A DNA stretch of 64,000 nucleotides from Microcella alkalica (lineage in GTDB: Bacteria > Actinomycetota > Actinomycetes > Actinomycetales > Microbacteriaceae): the NCBI RefSeq assembly GCF_014137945.1, contig NZ_JACGWX010000001.1:372001-436000 (forward strand), written 5' to 3'. The translations under genes and the position numbers were made by a program. A model generated the notes under the pieces. The model saw only the letters and a list, made by a program, of their open reading frames with translations, was not told the origin of the DNA and did not search any database. Shown piece after piece: positions 37,872 through 46,556 of this stretch (its first letter is position 1; every line of letters begins with the position of its first letter).

Positions 37872-38867
37872 GTGGACATCGACCTGGCAGTCCTGAGGAT
37901 GATGGAGCGCGAGCGGGAGATCCCGTTCGACGAGCTCGTCCAGATCATCGAGCAGGCGATCCTCACGGCCTACCTCAAGCACACCGAGCAGCCGGACCAG
38001 CGCGGCTCCGACCAGCCGCAGCCGCGCGTCGAGCTCGACCGCAAGACCGGCCACGTCACGGTGTACGCCCCCGAGTTGGACGAGGAGGGCGCGCTCGTCG
38101 GCGAGGCGCCGGACAGCCCGGACGACTTCGGCCGCATCGCTGCGTTCGCCGCCAAGCAGGTCATCAACCAGCGCCTGCGCGACATCGGCGACGACAAGGT
38201 GCTCGGCGAATTCAAGGGCCGCGAAGGCGACATCATCGCGGGCGTCATCCAGCAGGGCCCGAACCCCCGCATGGTGCACATCGATCTCGGAGCGATCGAG
38301 GCGATCCTCCCGCCCGAGGAGCAGGTTCCCGGCGAGGAGTACCCGCATGGCCAGCGCATCCGCGTCTACGTCACGAGCGTCTCGCGCGGCCTCAAGGGCC
38401 CGTCGATCACCGTGAGCCGCACGCACCCCTCCCTCGTGCGCCGCCTGTTCGCGCTCGAGGTGCCGGAGATCGCGAGCGGTGTCGTGGAGATCACGGCGCT
38501 CGCGCGCGAAGCGGGCCACCGCACGAAGATCGCCGTCCGTGCGACCGAGCCCGGCGTGAACGCCAAGGGCGCATGCATCGGCGAGCTCGGTCAGCGCGTC
38601 CGGGCCGTGACCGCCGAGCTCGGGAACGAGAAGATCGACATCGTCGACCACTCCGACGACCTCGCGACGTTCGTGAAGAACGCGCTGTCGCCCGCGAAGG
38701 TCACCGACGCCTTCGTCATCGACCCGGCGACGAAGGCCGTGCGGGCGCTGGTTCCCGACTACCAGCTCTCTCTCGCTATCGGCAAGGAGGGCCAGAACGC
38801 GCGCCTCGCCGCGAAGCTCACGGGCGCCAAGATCGACATCCAGCCCGACTCGGTGATGGAGGACTGA
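37872..38867 (+). CDS. nusA: transcription termination/antitermination protein NusA
   Basis: 331 aa, the short actinobacterial form. An N-terminal RNA-polymerase-binding domain (about 1-125) is followed by an S1 domain (GDIIAGVIQQGPNPRMVHIDLG) and two KH domains (EPGVNAKGACIGELGQRV and LSLAIGKEGQNARLAAKLTG). The GTG at 37872 follows GCGGAGG. A TACCGT box at 37798-37803 could give nusA its own promoter besides read-through from proS. The gene leads into ylxR and infB, a classical transcription-translation operon. Confidence 0.93.
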   Translation: MDIDLAVLRMMEREREIPFDELVQIIEQAILTAYLKHTEQPDQRGSDQPQPRVELDRKTGHVTVYAPELDEEGALVGEAPDSPDDFGRIAAFAAKQVINQRLRDIGDDKVLGEFKGREGDIIAGVIQQGPNPRMVHIDLGAIEAILPPEEQVPGEEYPHGQRIRVYVTSVSRGLKGPSITVSRTHPSLVRRLFALEVPEIASGVVEITALAREAGHRTKIAVRATEPGVNAKGACIGELGQRVRAVTAELGNEKIDIVDHSDDLATFVKNALSPAKVTDAFVIDPATKAVRALVPDYQLSLAIGKEGQNARLAAKLTGAKIDIQPDSVMED

Positions 38868-38918
38868 TCCTTCCGCACGACACGCCCGGCTCGGGCGATG
38901 GGGAGGGGAGGGGGTAGT

Positions 38919-39206
38919 ATGGAACCCGTCAGAACGTGCATCGGCTGCCGTCGGCGCGCCTCCCGCTCCTCGCTACTGAGGGTGGTGGCTCGCGATGGAG
39001 CGGTCGAGCCGGATGTCCTGAGCCGCTTGCCGGGTCGGGGCGCGTGGGTGCATCGCACCCGCGACTGCGTCGAAACCGCGACTGCGCGGCGAGCATGGGC
39101 TCGCGCGCTCCGTGTCGCTGGTCCGCTCGACGCGGGGCCGGTTCTGACGCACATCGGATCCGACGGATCCACGAGAGAACAGGCTGATCGGCTCTTGGAC
39201 AACTAA
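38919..39206 (+). CDS. ylxR: YlxR-family nucleic-acid-binding protein
   Basis: 95 aa, DUF448. The signature RTCIGCRRRASRSSLLRVV and GRGAWVH is complete. YlxR proteins are small RNA- or RNase-P-associated factors found between nusA and infB in most Gram-positive bacteria, as here. The ATG at 38919 follows an exceptionally purine-rich site (38901-38914); an in-frame ATG at 38898 precedes that site and is not used. Confidence 0.88.
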   Translation: MEPVRTCIGCRRRASRSSLLRVVARDGAVEPDVLSRLPGRGAWVHRTRDCVETATARRAWARALRVAGPLDAGPVLTHIGSDGSTREQADRLLDN

Positions 39207-39282
39207 TGAGCGACTCGAAATGAGTTTCGTCAACCCCTAACGGTCCGCCCCTGCCTGGGAGCGGACCCCAGACAGGAGAATT

Positions 39283-42000
39283 GTGGCTGGAAAACCACGC
39301 GTGCACGAGATCGCGAGCGAACTCGGCATCGAAAGCAAGGTCGCCCTCGAGAAGCTCAAGGAGCTCGGCGAATTCGTCAAGGGACCGTCGTCGACGATCG
39401 AGCCTCCTGTGGCGCGCAAGCTGCGCCAGGCGCTCGAAGCGGCCGGCGTGACCGCGACCAAGGCGGCCGCAGCGCCGGCCCCGAAGGCCGCGCCCCCGGC
39501 CAGGCCGGCGGCGCCCGCCGCGCCGAAGGCCCCCGAGGCCGAGGCGCCGGTAGCGCCCGCCCCCGCCGCCCCCGCCGCCCCCGCCGCCCCCGCCGCTCCT
39601 GCGGCTCCTGCGCCGCAGGCTGACGCGGCACCGACGGAGCAGAAGCCCGCCGAGTCGAAGCCCGCAGACGGCAAGCACCCCGGCCCCGCCGCCCCCGGCG
39701 CGCCGCGACCCGGCAACAATCCCTTCGCCTCGCAGCAGGGAATGGCCCGCCCCGGCCAGCCCCGCCCGGGGAACAACCCCTTCTCCTCGACGCAGGGCAT
39801 GCCGCGTCCCGGCGGCGGGGCGATTCCGCGCCCGACCGCTCCGCGTCCGGGCGCCCCGCGTCCCGGCGCTCCTCGACCCGGTTCGCCGCGTCCCGGCGCT
39901 CCGCGCACCAACGCGCCGTTCCAGGCCCGCACCGGCGGCCCCGGTCGTCCCGGCGGAGCCGGCGGCGCTGGGTTCCAGCGTCCCGGCGGCGCTCCCGGTG
40001 GTGGCTTCAGCGGTCCGCGCCCCGGCGGTGGCGGTCGCGGTCGCGGCCCCGGCGGCGGCACGGCTGGTGCGTTCGGCCGCGGCGGCGGCAAGAGCAAGGC
40101 GCGCAAGTCGAAGCGGACGAAGCGGCAGGAGTTCGAGATGCGGGAGGCTCCGTCGGTCGGCGGAGTCAGCGTTCCCCGCGGCGACGGCAAGACGGTCGTC
40201 CGTCTGCGCCAGGGTGCTTCGATCACCGACTTCGCCGACAAGCTCGAGACGATCAGCGGCATGAACTGCCCTCCCGGCAACCTCGTGACCGTGCTGTTCC
40301 ACCTCGGTGAGATGGCCACGGCGACCGAGTCGCTGGACGGCGCGACCTTCGAGGTCCTCGGTGCCGAGCTCGGCTGGCGCATCGAGATCGTGTCGCCCGA
40401 GGACGAGGACAAGGAGCTCCTGGAGGGCTTCGACATCGACCTCGACGAGGTCGACGACGAGGAGGACCTCGTCATCCGCCCGCCCGTCGTCACGGTCATG
40501 GGTCACGTCGACCACGGAAAGACCAAGCTGCTCGACGCGATCCGCGAGGCGAACGTCGTCGCGGGCGAGGCCGGCGGCATCACCCAGCACATCGGCGCGT
40601 ACCAGGTCTGGACGGAGCATGAGGAGATCGAGCGCGCGATCACCTTCATCGACACCCCGGGTCACGAGGCGTTCACGGCCATGCGCGCCCGTGGTGCGCA
40701 GGTGACCGACGTCGCGATCCTCGTGGTCGCGGCCGACGACGGCATCATGCCGCAGACGGTCGAGGCGCTCAACCACGCCCAGGCCGCCGGTGTGCCGATC
40801 GTCGTCGCGGTCAACAAGGTCGACAAGGAGGGGGCCAACCCCGCCAAGGTGCGCCAGCAGCTCACCGAGTTCGGTCTCGTGGCCGAGGAGTACGGCGGCG
40901 ACACGATGTTCGTCGACGTCTCGGCGCTGCAGAAGAAGGGCATCACCGAGCTTCTCGATGCCGTTCTGCTGACGGCGGATGCTGGACTCGACCTGCGCGC
41001 CAACCCGAACCGCGACGCCCGCGGTGTCGCGATCGAAGCGCGCCTCGACAAGGGCCGCGGCTCGGTCGCCACGGTGCTCATCCAGGCGGGAACGCTGCGC
41101 GTCGGCGACCCGATCGTCGCGGGCACGGCCTACGGCCGCGTGCGTGCGATGACCGACGAGAACGGCGAGAAGGTCGAAGAGGCCTACCCGTCGCGTCCCG
41201 TGCAGGTGCAGGGTCTGTCGAGCGTCCCGCGCGCCGGTGACACGTTCATCGTCACCGACGACGACCGCACCGCCCGCCAGATCGCCGAGAAGCGCGAGGC
41301 CGCTGAGCGCAATGCGTCGCTCGCGAAGGCGCGCAAGCGCATCAGCCTCGAGGACTTCACGAAGGCCCTGGAGGATGGCAAGGTCGAGTCGCTCAACCTC
41401 ATCATCAAGGGCGACGTGTCGGGTGCCGTCGAGGCGCTCGAGGAGTCGCTCATGAAGATCGAGGTCGACGACAGCGTGCAGCTGCGCATCATCCACCGCG
41501 GCGTGGGCGCCGTCACCGAGAGCGACGTCAACCTCGCGACGATCGACAACGCGATCATCGTCGGGTTCAACGTGCGCCCCGACACGAAGGCGCGCGAGCG
41601 CGCTCAGCGCGAGGGCGTCGACATCCGCTTCTACTCGGTGATCTACGCCGCGCTGGAGGAGATCGAGAGCTCGCTCAAGGGCATGCTCAAGCCGGAGTTC
41701 GAAGAGGTCCAGTCGGGCGTCGCCGAGATCCGCGAGATCTTCCGCTCGTCGAAGTTCGGCAACATCGCCGGTGTCATCGTCCGCTCCGGCACGATCACGC
41801 GCAACGCCAAGGCGCGCGTCATCCGTGACGGCGTCGTGGTCGGCGACAGCCTGGCGATCGAGTCGCTGCGACGGTTCAAGGACGACGTCACCGAGGTCCG
41901 CACGGACTTCGAGGCGGGCATCGGCCTGGGCAAGTTCAACGACATCCAGATCGGCGACGAGATCGAGACGATCGAGATGAAGGAGAAGCCGCGCGTCTGA
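39283..42000 (+). CDS. infB: translation initiation factor IF-2
   Basis: 905 aa. It positions initiator tRNA on the ribosome. The N-terminus has the IF2_N helix ([19 protein letters not shown]). A 230-residue Ala/Pro- then Gly/Pro/Arg-rich linker follows (about 55-275), including a run of [12 protein letters not shown] and [10 protein letters not shown] repeats. The GTPase motifs are [18 protein letters not shown] and NKVDK, followed by the C-terminal beta-barrels. The GTG start follows ACAGGAG. A strong hairpin lies 13 nt after the stop, before rbfA. Confidence 0.96.
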   Translation: MAGKPRVHEIASELGIESKVALEKLKELGEFVKGPSSTIEPPVARKLRQALEAAGVTATKAAAAPAPKAAPPARPAAPAAPKAPEAEAPVAPAPAAPAAPAAPAAPAAPAPQADAAPTEQKPAESKPADGKHPGPAAPGAPRPGNNPFASQQGMARPGQPRPGNNPFSSTQGMPRPGGGAIPRPTAPRPGAPRPGAPRPGSPRPGAPRTNAPFQARTGGPGRPGGAGGAGFQRPGGAPGGGFSGPRPGGGGRGRGPGGGTAGAFGRGGGKSKARKSKRTKRQEFEMREAPSVGGVSVPRGDGKTVVRLRQGASITDFADKLETISGMNCPPGNLVTVLFHLGEMATATESLDGATFEVLGAELGWRIEIVSPEDEDKELLEGFDIDLDEVDDEEDLVIRPPVVTVMGHVDHGKTKLLDAIREANVVAGEAGGITQHIGAYQVWTEHEEIERAITFIDTPGHEAFTAMRARGAQVTDVAILVVAADDGIMPQTVEALNHAQAAGVPIVVAVNKVDKEGANPAKVRQQLTEFGLVAEEYGGDTMFVDVSALQKKGITELLDAVLLTADAGLDLRANPNRDARGVAIEARLDKGRGSVATVLIQAGTLRVGDPIVAGTAYGRVRAMTDENGEKVEEAYPSRPVQVQGLSSVPRAGDTFIVTDDDRTARQIAEKREAAERNASLAKARKRISLEDFTKALEDGKVESLNLIIKGDVSGAVEALEESLMKIEVDDSVQLRIIHRGVGAVTESDVNLATIDNAIIVGFNVRPDTKARERAQREGVDIRFYSVIYAALEEIESSLKGMLKPEFEEVQSGVAEIREIFRSSKFGNIAGVIVRSGTITRNAKARVIRDGVVVGDSLAIESLRRFKDDVTEVRTDFEAGIGLGKFNDIQIGDEIETIEMKEKPRV

Positions 42001-42012
42001 TGACGCCGGCCA

Positions 42013-42045
42013 CGGGCCCCCGCCTCCTCACGAGGCGGGGGCCCG
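42013..42045 (+). terminator. GC-rich 14-bp hairpin between infB and rbfA
   Basis: Perfect arms CGGGCCCCCGCCTC (42013-42026) and complement (42032-42045) have a 5-nt loop. There is no run of T after it. It may partly terminate or protect the infB mRNA, which would lower rbfA expression, although rbfA is normally co-transcribed. Confidence 0.6.
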
Positions 42046-42081
42046 TCCCACTACCCGCACCACCAGCAAGGGGAAGAAGTC

Positions 42082-42537
42082 ATGGGTGAGAGCCCCCGCG
42101 TCCGCAAGGTCGCCGATCGCATTCACGAGGTCATCGCCAAGCGGCTCGAGCGCGGCATCCGCGACCCCCGCATGGGCTTCGCGACCATCACGGCCGTGCA
42201 GGTGACGGGCGACCTCCAGCATGCGAGCGTCTTCTACACCGTGTACGGCACCGACGAGGAGCGCGCCGACACGGCCGCGGCCCTCAAGGCGGCGACGGGG
42301 ATGCTCCGCACCGAGGTCGGGCGCAACCTCAACACGCGGCTCACGCCGTCGCTCGAGTTCATCCTCGACGGGGTCCCCGAGAACGCCGCCGCCATCGAGG
42401 CGCTGCTGCGCGAGGCGCGGGAGCGGGATGCCCGCACCGAGGCGGAGGCCGCCTCTGCCGAGTACGCCGGCGACCCGGACCCCTACGTCAAGCCGCGCGA
42501 GTTCGACGAGGACGAGGACGAGCCCAGCGAGCGCTGA
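42082..42537 (+). CDS. rbfA: ribosome-binding factor A
   Basis: 151 aa. The core KH-like fold is recognisable: RVRKVADRIHEVIAKRLERG, DPRMGFATITAVQVTGDLQHASVFYTVYG, TPSLEFILDGVPENAAAIEALL. It assists late 30S subunit maturation. A GGGGAAG site precedes the ATG. The C-terminal 30 residues are acidic and vary in the family. It is convergent with the small membrane-protein gene, whose stop lies 6 nt away. truB, a frequent next gene, is not here. Confidence 0.93.
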   Translation: MGESPRVRKVADRIHEVIAKRLERGIRDPRMGFATITAVQVTGDLQHASVFYTVYGTDEERADTAAALKAATGMLRTEVGRNLNTRLTPSLEFILDGVPENAAAIEALLREARERDARTEAEAASAEYAGDPDPYVKPREFDEDEDEPSER

Positions 42538-42543
42538 ACGCGT

Positions 42544-42813
42544 CTACTCGGGAAGAGCCAGAGCGTTCCCGCCCAGCAGGACCATGGCGGCCATCACCAC
42601 GAGCGAGCCGCCGACGATGAGTGCTCCCATGACGCCGAGCACGCCGAGCAGAGCGCCCTCGAGCTTGCCGAGCTTCTCCGTCGACTCGGACGGGGTGGGG
42701 TTGCCGGGCAGCGTCATCGCGGGCTCCTCGTGCGGTGCGGCCCTCGAGCGCGAGGGCGGGGTGGTCGGGGGAGCGGCGAGCCGCTCACGAGCATCCTGAT
42801 CATTGTCGCTCAT
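42544..42813 (-). CDS. small membrane protein, unknown function
   Basis: 89 aa. The N-terminal half is hydrophilic and rich in Pro and Arg. The C-terminal half has one or two hydrophobic stretches ([32 protein letters not shown]). The ATG at 42813 is taken as the start; an in-frame ATG about 31 codons later (MTLPGNPTPSES) is also possible. It lies 32 nt downstream of the MFS gene on the same strand and may be co-transcribed with it. I do not recognise the family. Confidence 0.5.
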   Translation of the reverse strand: MSDNDQDARERLAAPPTTPPSRSRAAPHEEPAMTLPGNPTPSESTEKLGKLEGALLGVLGVMGALIVGGSLVVMAAMVLLGGNALALPE

Positions 42814-42845
42814 GATCCCCTGCGCGCGGTGCGCAGGGCGCGCCC

Positions 42846-44138
42846 TCAGCGGGCGATGGTCGTGCACTCGTCGGCCGAGTCGGGGAGTCGGCGCATCCGC
42901 AGGAGCGGCGAGAGGACGACGAAGCCCGAGCCCAGGAGCATGCCGACGAGCGCGATCTGCAGCGTCGTCGCGATGCCGAGCTGCGCGGCGAGAAGCCCGG
43001 AGAGCACTCCCGCGATCGGCATGACGCCCCACACGACGAAGCGGATCGACGCGTTCATGCGCCCGAGCAGCGGCAGCGGGCAGATGCGCTGCCGGAAGCT
43101 CACCTGCGCGATGTTGTAGACGAGCACGGCGATCGCGCTGAGCGCCTGCCCGAGCATGAGGAGCGGGATCGCCGCGGCCGGCAGGAGCGGCATGAGCACG
43201 ATCGGGATGAGCCCGACGACGCCGAGGAGGGCCGCGACGGGGATGATCGTGCCCTCGCCGACGATCGCGCTCAGCCGCGCAGCGACGATCGCGCCGACGA
43301 TGCCGCCGATCGCGCCGACCGCCGTGGCGATGCCGAAGATCTCCGGGCCGAGACCGAGGTCGCGCAGCACGAGCAGCGGCAGCATCGTGAGCCCGATCGT
43401 GGCGAAGAAATTGGTCGAGGCGGTGCAGAGCGTGATGGCGCGCAGCAGCCGGTTGCCGAACACGAAGCGCAGGCCCTCGGCGATCTCGACGCGCAGCGGT
43501 CGGCGATCCTCCTTGGGGCGGGCGACCTCGTCGTCGCGCACGGTCGCGAGCATGACGAACGAGCCGAGGTACGTCGCGGCGGTGGCGACGAGCAGTACGG
43601 GCGCCTGCACGATCGTGAGCAGCAGGCCGCCCAGTGCGGGGCCGCCGACGCCCGCGAGCTGCGCGGTGGACTCGAGCTTGCCGTTGGCGTCGGCGATGCG
43701 GGCGCGCGGAACGAGCACCGGGATGTAGCTCTGGTAGGCGACGTCGAAGAAGACCGTCGCGACGCCGACGACGACGGCGAAGAGGATGAGGTGCCAGACC
43801 TCGAGCACGCCCGCCCACCACAGCAGCGGAACGGCGGCGAGGGCGAGAACGCGCACGGCGTTCGCCCGCATCATGATGGGACGCTTGCGGGCGCGGTCGA
43901 TCCACGCGCCGGCGGGCAGTCCGACGATGAGGAAGGCGAGCGTGCCGGCGGCGCCGAGCAGCCCGACCTCGATCTCATCGGCGCCGAGGAGGATGATCGC
44001 GAGCACGGGCATCGCGAGGAACCCGAGCTCGCTGCCGAGCTGCGCGCCCGCCTCGCCGCCCCAGAAGCGCAGGAAGTTCGGGCGGCGCCACAGCGATGGG
44101 CCCGAGGAGGGGGCGGCGGCGGTCGGCTCGGTGGTCAC
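42846..44138 (-). CDS. MFS transporter, enterobactin/macrolide-exporter type
   Basis: 430 aa with about 12 hydrophobic segments. The MFS motif-A loop is GAWIDRARKRPIMMRAN. The overall pattern FLRFWGGEAGAQLGSELGFLAMPVLAI fits the MFS_3 group of drug or siderophore exporters. The GTG start is preceded on the minus strand by TTGACA (44175-44170) and CAGACT 18 nt later, 7 nt before the GTG, so the mRNA may be leaderless. The divergent neighbour is an ArsR-type regulator, and a palindrome lies over the -35 box, suggesting repression relieved by an exported compound. The substrate is unknown. Confidence 0.88.
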   Translation of the reverse strand: MTTEPTAAAPSSGPSLWRRPNFLRFWGGEAGAQLGSELGFLAMPVLAIILLGADEIEVGLLGAAGTLAFLIVGLPAGAWIDRARKRPIMMRANAVRVLALAAVPLLWWAGVLEVWHLILFAVVVGVATVFFDVAYQSYIPVLVPRARIADANGKLESTAQLAGVGGPALGGLLLTIVQAPVLLVATAATYLGSFVMLATVRDDEVARPKEDRRPLRVEIAEGLRFVFGNRLLRAITLCTASTNFFATIGLTMLPLLVLRDLGLGPEIFGIATAVGAIGGIVGAIVAARLSAIVGEGTIIPVAALLGVVGLIPIVLMPLLPAAAIPLLMLGQALSAIAVLVYNIAQVSFRQRICPLPLLGRMNASIRFVVWGVMPIAGVLSGLLAAQLGIATTLQIALVGMLLGSGFVVLSPLLRMRRLPDSADECTTIAR

Positions 44139-44158
44139 GGCTGCCAGTCTGCCGTCAC

Positions 44159-44178
44159 CGATTGAGAAGTGTCAATCG
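44159..44178. promoter_or_regulatory. palindromic operator candidate over the MFS promoter
   Basis: CGATTGA (44159-44165), a 6-nt spacer and TCAATCG (44172-44178) form a perfect inverted repeat with 7-bp arms. The TTGACA -35 box of the MFS gene, read on the minus strand, lies within it. Its size and symmetry suit a dimeric winged-helix regulator such as the divergent ArsR-type protein. Confidence 0.55.
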
Positions 44179-44205
44179 CTTCTTCCGGCGCGCTCTCACA
44201 GCGAC

Positions 44206-44211
44206 TACGGT
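44206..44211 (+). promoter_or_regulatory. -10 box of the arsR-type gene, probably leaderless
   Basis: TACGGT is followed by 7 nt and the ATG at 44219. No ribosome-binding site is present. The palindrome at 44159-44178 covers the position expected for its -35 region, so the regulator could also control itself. Confidence 0.45.
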
Positions 44212-44218
44212 GGTCGGC

Positions 44219-44749
44219 ATGAGCAGCGAGGATGCCCGCGAGCGTGCGGCGAGGCGCGCCCTGTCATCGCCGCTGCGGCTGCGAATCCTCCGCTACTGCC
44301 TGTACGAGTCCCACTCGAACCGCGAGATCGCCGTGCAGTTCGGCCTCAATCCCGGCACGAGCCTCCATCACGTGCGCACGCTCGTCGACACGGGCTTCCT
44401 CTCGGCGGAGGATGCGCGCCCCGGGCGGCGCGGGAGCGTGGAGATCCCGTACCGCGCGACGGGCAAGTCGTGGGACTCGCCCACGGAGGGCGGGGGAGAC
44501 CTGCTGATCCGCACCTTCCTGGAGGAGATCGAGGGGCGCGACCTCGACGAGCTCTTCATGGTCCGCATGGGCTTCAAGCTTCGCCCCGACAGGCTCGAGG
44601 AGCTTCAGCGCAGGCTCGTCGACCTCGTGCTCGAGTTCCACGGGTCGCCCGACGACGACGGCGAGCTGTCGAGCCTGTTCATCGCCGGGCACCCGGAGGA
44701 TCGGCCCGAAGCGCGGCCCGCGCCCCGTCAGGGGCCGGGCAGCTCGTAG
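44219..44749 (+). CDS. ArsR-type winged-helix regulator
   Basis: 176 aa. The N-terminal half is a winged helix-turn-helix: LSSPLRLRILRYCLYESHSNREIAVQFGLNPGTSLHHVRTLVDTGFL. The remainder is helical and probably dimerises or senses a ligand. No metal-binding CxC is seen, so it is not a metal-type ArsR. The gene diverges from the MFS exporter across 80 bp holding a palindrome. Its last codons and stop lie inside a 40-bp sequence that recurs exactly at 56802, at the far side of the CRISPR-Cas block. The reading frame ends normally within the shared sequence. Confidence 0.82.
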   Translation: MSSEDARERAARRALSSPLRLRILRYCLYESHSNREIAVQFGLNPGTSLHHVRTLVDTGFLSAEDARPGRRGSVEIPYRATGKSWDSPTEGGGDLLIRTFLEEIEGRDLDELFMVRMGFKLRPDRLEELQRRLVDLVLEFHGSPDDDGELSSLFIAGHPEDRPEARPAPRQGPGSS

Positions 44750-44752
44750 CCC
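44713..44752 (+). repeat. 40-bp direct repeat, left border of the CRISPR-Cas block
   Basis: These 40 bases are identical to 56802-56841 and in the same direction. The repeat begins GCGGCCCGCGCCCCGTCAGG and ends GGCCGGGCAGCTCGTAGCCC. Its middle is a hairpin (arms CCCGCGCCCC and GGGGCCGGG, one bulged C, loop GTCA) that would act as a two-way terminator. It contains the arsR stop codon and, in the right copy, the mutY stop codon. Confidence 0.9.
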
Positions 44753-44763
44753 TGCTCGTGCGG

Positions 44764-44791
44764 CGGTGATCCCTGGGCGAGCGGGGAGCAC
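44764..44791 (-). repeat. degenerate terminal CRISPR repeat, separated from the array
   Basis: Compared base by base with the 28-bp array repeat, 21 of 28 positions agree, and the last 14 (plus strand GAGCGGGGAGCAC and the base before it) are identical. A worn repeat of this type is what is expected at the leader-distal end of a CRISPR array. It lies 12 bp inside the left 40-bp repeat and on the far side of both insertion sequences. Confidence 0.75.
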
Positions 44792-44805
44792 ATGACCTCG
44801 CGGCC

Positions 44806-45596
44806 GGTGTCGTCCCGCTGAGTGGTGGAGTTTCTCAACACCGTGCGGGATCAGCTTCTGGTGATCATGCCGCAGTGAGGTCGGGGATGGCTTCCTCCTC
44901 GGTTTCAGCGTCGAGGAGTTTCATGGAGTGCTCGGAGAAGTAGCGGCGGTCGGCGCCGTCCCATTCGTCGTGCTGCTCGATCAGGACGTGCCCAGCCAGG
45001 CGCAGCAGCGCGGCCGGGTTCGGGAACGTGCCCACCACATCGGTGCGACGTTTGATCTCCTTGTTGACCCGCTTCAGCGGGTTCGTCGACCGAATCTGCC
45101 GCCAACGCGCAGGCGGGAACCCGGTGAACGCGAGTAAGTCGTTGCGGGCTGATCCGAGCATGTCAGCGACCTTCGGATGCGAGCGGCTGAGCATGCGAAC
45201 CACTTCGTCGAACTGGGTGCTCACATGCTCGGCGTCGGGTTAGGCGAAGATCGTGCGGATGATCGAGGCGACCATCGGGCCGGCGGTCTTCTGCACGTTC
45301 GCGAGCACGTTGCGCATGAAGTGAACTCGACATCGTTGCCAGCTGGAGCCTTGGAAGACGGTGTCGATAGCGGCGATCAGACCGACGTGAGCGTCGGAGA
45401 TCACCAGTTTCACCCCGGTAAGCCCGCGGGCCTTCACAGAGCGCAGGAACGTGGTCCAGAAAGGCTGCGATTCGGTGTCTCCCACCTCGAAGCCGAGCAC
45501 TTCCCTGCGGCCGACCGCGGCGACACCGACCGCGAACACGACCGCTTGTGAAACCACCCGTCGACCGACCCGGGCTTTGCAATAGGTCGCGTCGAG
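44806..45596 (-). mobile_element. IS256-family element remnant
   Basis: The outer end (44806 on, GGTGTCGTCCCGCTGAGTGG) matches the right end of the intact IS256-family element at 62004-63418 with one difference. The inner end stops abruptly at 45596, where the IS3-family element begins. About 610 bp of the 5' part, by comparison with the intact copy, are missing. A 14-bp scrap of probable CRISPR spacer (44792-44805) separates it from the degenerate repeat. Confidence 0.85.
44865..45596 (-). pseudogene. IS256-family transposase, truncated and with an internal stop
   Basis: Minus-strand sequence from LDATYCKARV to EEAIPDLTAA corresponds to the C-terminal 60 % of the mutator-type transposase encoded intact at 62126. 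It contains WQRCRVHFMRNVL and the last DDE-region segment. The frame is broken by TAA at 45241-45239, where the intact copy has a glutamine codon (TIFA-stop-PD versus TIFAQPD), a single C-to-T change. The N-terminal part is gone, cut by the IS3 insertion. It cannot make active transposase. Confidence 0.9.
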
Positions 45597-45605
45597 TGTC
45601 CCGCG

Positions 45606-46556
45606 TCAAGTAGTTGGCAGGGTTTCTTCGATTTCGAAGTTGGGGATGGTGGGGTCGGCCAGGCCGAGGTGCACGTCGATCGGCCGGTTCCAGGCGATCG
45701 CTTCGTGAGGACGTTCGGTGTTGTACTCGATGCGGTAGTCCTCTGCGCGTTCGACGAGGGTGAGCGCGTCGGGGATGTCGTCGAGGAACAGCCGCTCGTA
45801 TTTCAATGTTCCGAATCCGCGTTCGCGTGACCCGTTCTGACCCGGTGATCTCACTCGGGTGCGGACGTGACGTAGCTCGGGGTGGCGCATGATGAACAGC
45901 TCGAAATTCAGCGACCGGAACGGGCCGCCGTTGTCCGTCACGATCGTCACCACCGGCAGCAGCTCACCGGTCTCGGGATCGATAGGGCAGGTGTCGACGA
46001 GCGGGTGCCCGAACATCGCTTCGTAATCGACCAAGGCGAGCTCTATCGCCGCGATCGCGTCGTGCTGATTCGCTGTCGGCGACACGTGGAACGGATGCTC
46101 GACCTTGGAGAACCAGTCCCGGCACCCGGCGATCCGCCAGGTGCCACCGGTCGTGGTCTCGAACTCGCTGAAGTCCAGCTGCCACACCTGATTGGGCCCC
46201 GTCGGGTTCCTCGCGAACGCGGCCTTGCGATCCGCCGCGAGCTGGCGGCGCTGCCTCTGGTACTCGGACGGCAGGATCAGCCCGTCATCGCGCAGCAGCC
46301 GCAGCACAGTCGCCTGCGACACCTTATGACCGTCATGCCGCGTCATCGCCCAGATCTTCCGATGACCCCACGCCGGATGCGCCAAGGCGTGTTTCGTGGC
46401 GAGCTCGCGGGCCGCCTCCCTCGCCGGCTGCGGCCACGGGCCCTTCGGCGGTCGGGACTGCTTCGCTTTGGCCTGCCAGCGCCGCCAGGTGCGTTCGGGC
46501 ATGTCGATCAGCTGGCAGAACCTCGAAGTCGACATGCCCGCCTCGACGCGGATCAC
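45606..46556 (-). CDS. IS3-family transposase OrfB (DDE integrase)
   Basis: 316 aa. An N-terminal HPAWGHRKIWAM...VSQATVLRLL segment (HTH_21-like) precedes the rve integrase core with the DDE triad visible in WQLDFSEF, VTDNGGPF and GSRERGFGTLKYE. It starts with GTG overlapping the orfA stop (GTGA), so it seems to be made by stop-start coupling rather than by the programmed -1 shift common in IS3 elements; no slippery A-run was seen. It is intact, so the element may still move. Confidence 0.9.
   Translation of the reverse strand: MIRVEAGMSTSRFCQLIDMPERTWRRWQAKAKQSRPPKGPWPQPAREAARELATKHALAHPAWGHRKIWAMTRHDGHKVSQATVLRLLRDDGLILPSEYQRQRRQLAADRKAAFARNPTGPNQVWQLDFSEFETTTGGTWRIAGCRDWFSKVEHPFHVSPTANQHDAIAAIELALVDYEAMFGHPLVDTCPIDPETGELLPVVTIVTDNGGPFRSLNFELFIMRHPELRHVRTRVRSPGQNGSRERGFGTLKYERLFLDDIPDALTLVERAEDYRIEYNTERPHEAIAWNRPIDVHLGLADPTIPNFEIEETLPTT

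Noticed and set aside
38929-41496. 855-aa open frame on the minus strand opposite infB, ylxR and nusA
   Set aside because: It lies antisense to well-recognised genes, has Asp/Arg/His-rich composition typical of the reverse strand of GC-rich coding DNA, and shows no domain.
44713-44752. A tRNA gene end as the integration site of the CRISPR-Cas block
   Set aside because: The 40-bp repeat has no tRNA features such as a T-loop GTTCGA or a CCA-side stem. It is a terminator hairpin with two protein-gene ends. No tRNA gene was seen anywhere in the window.
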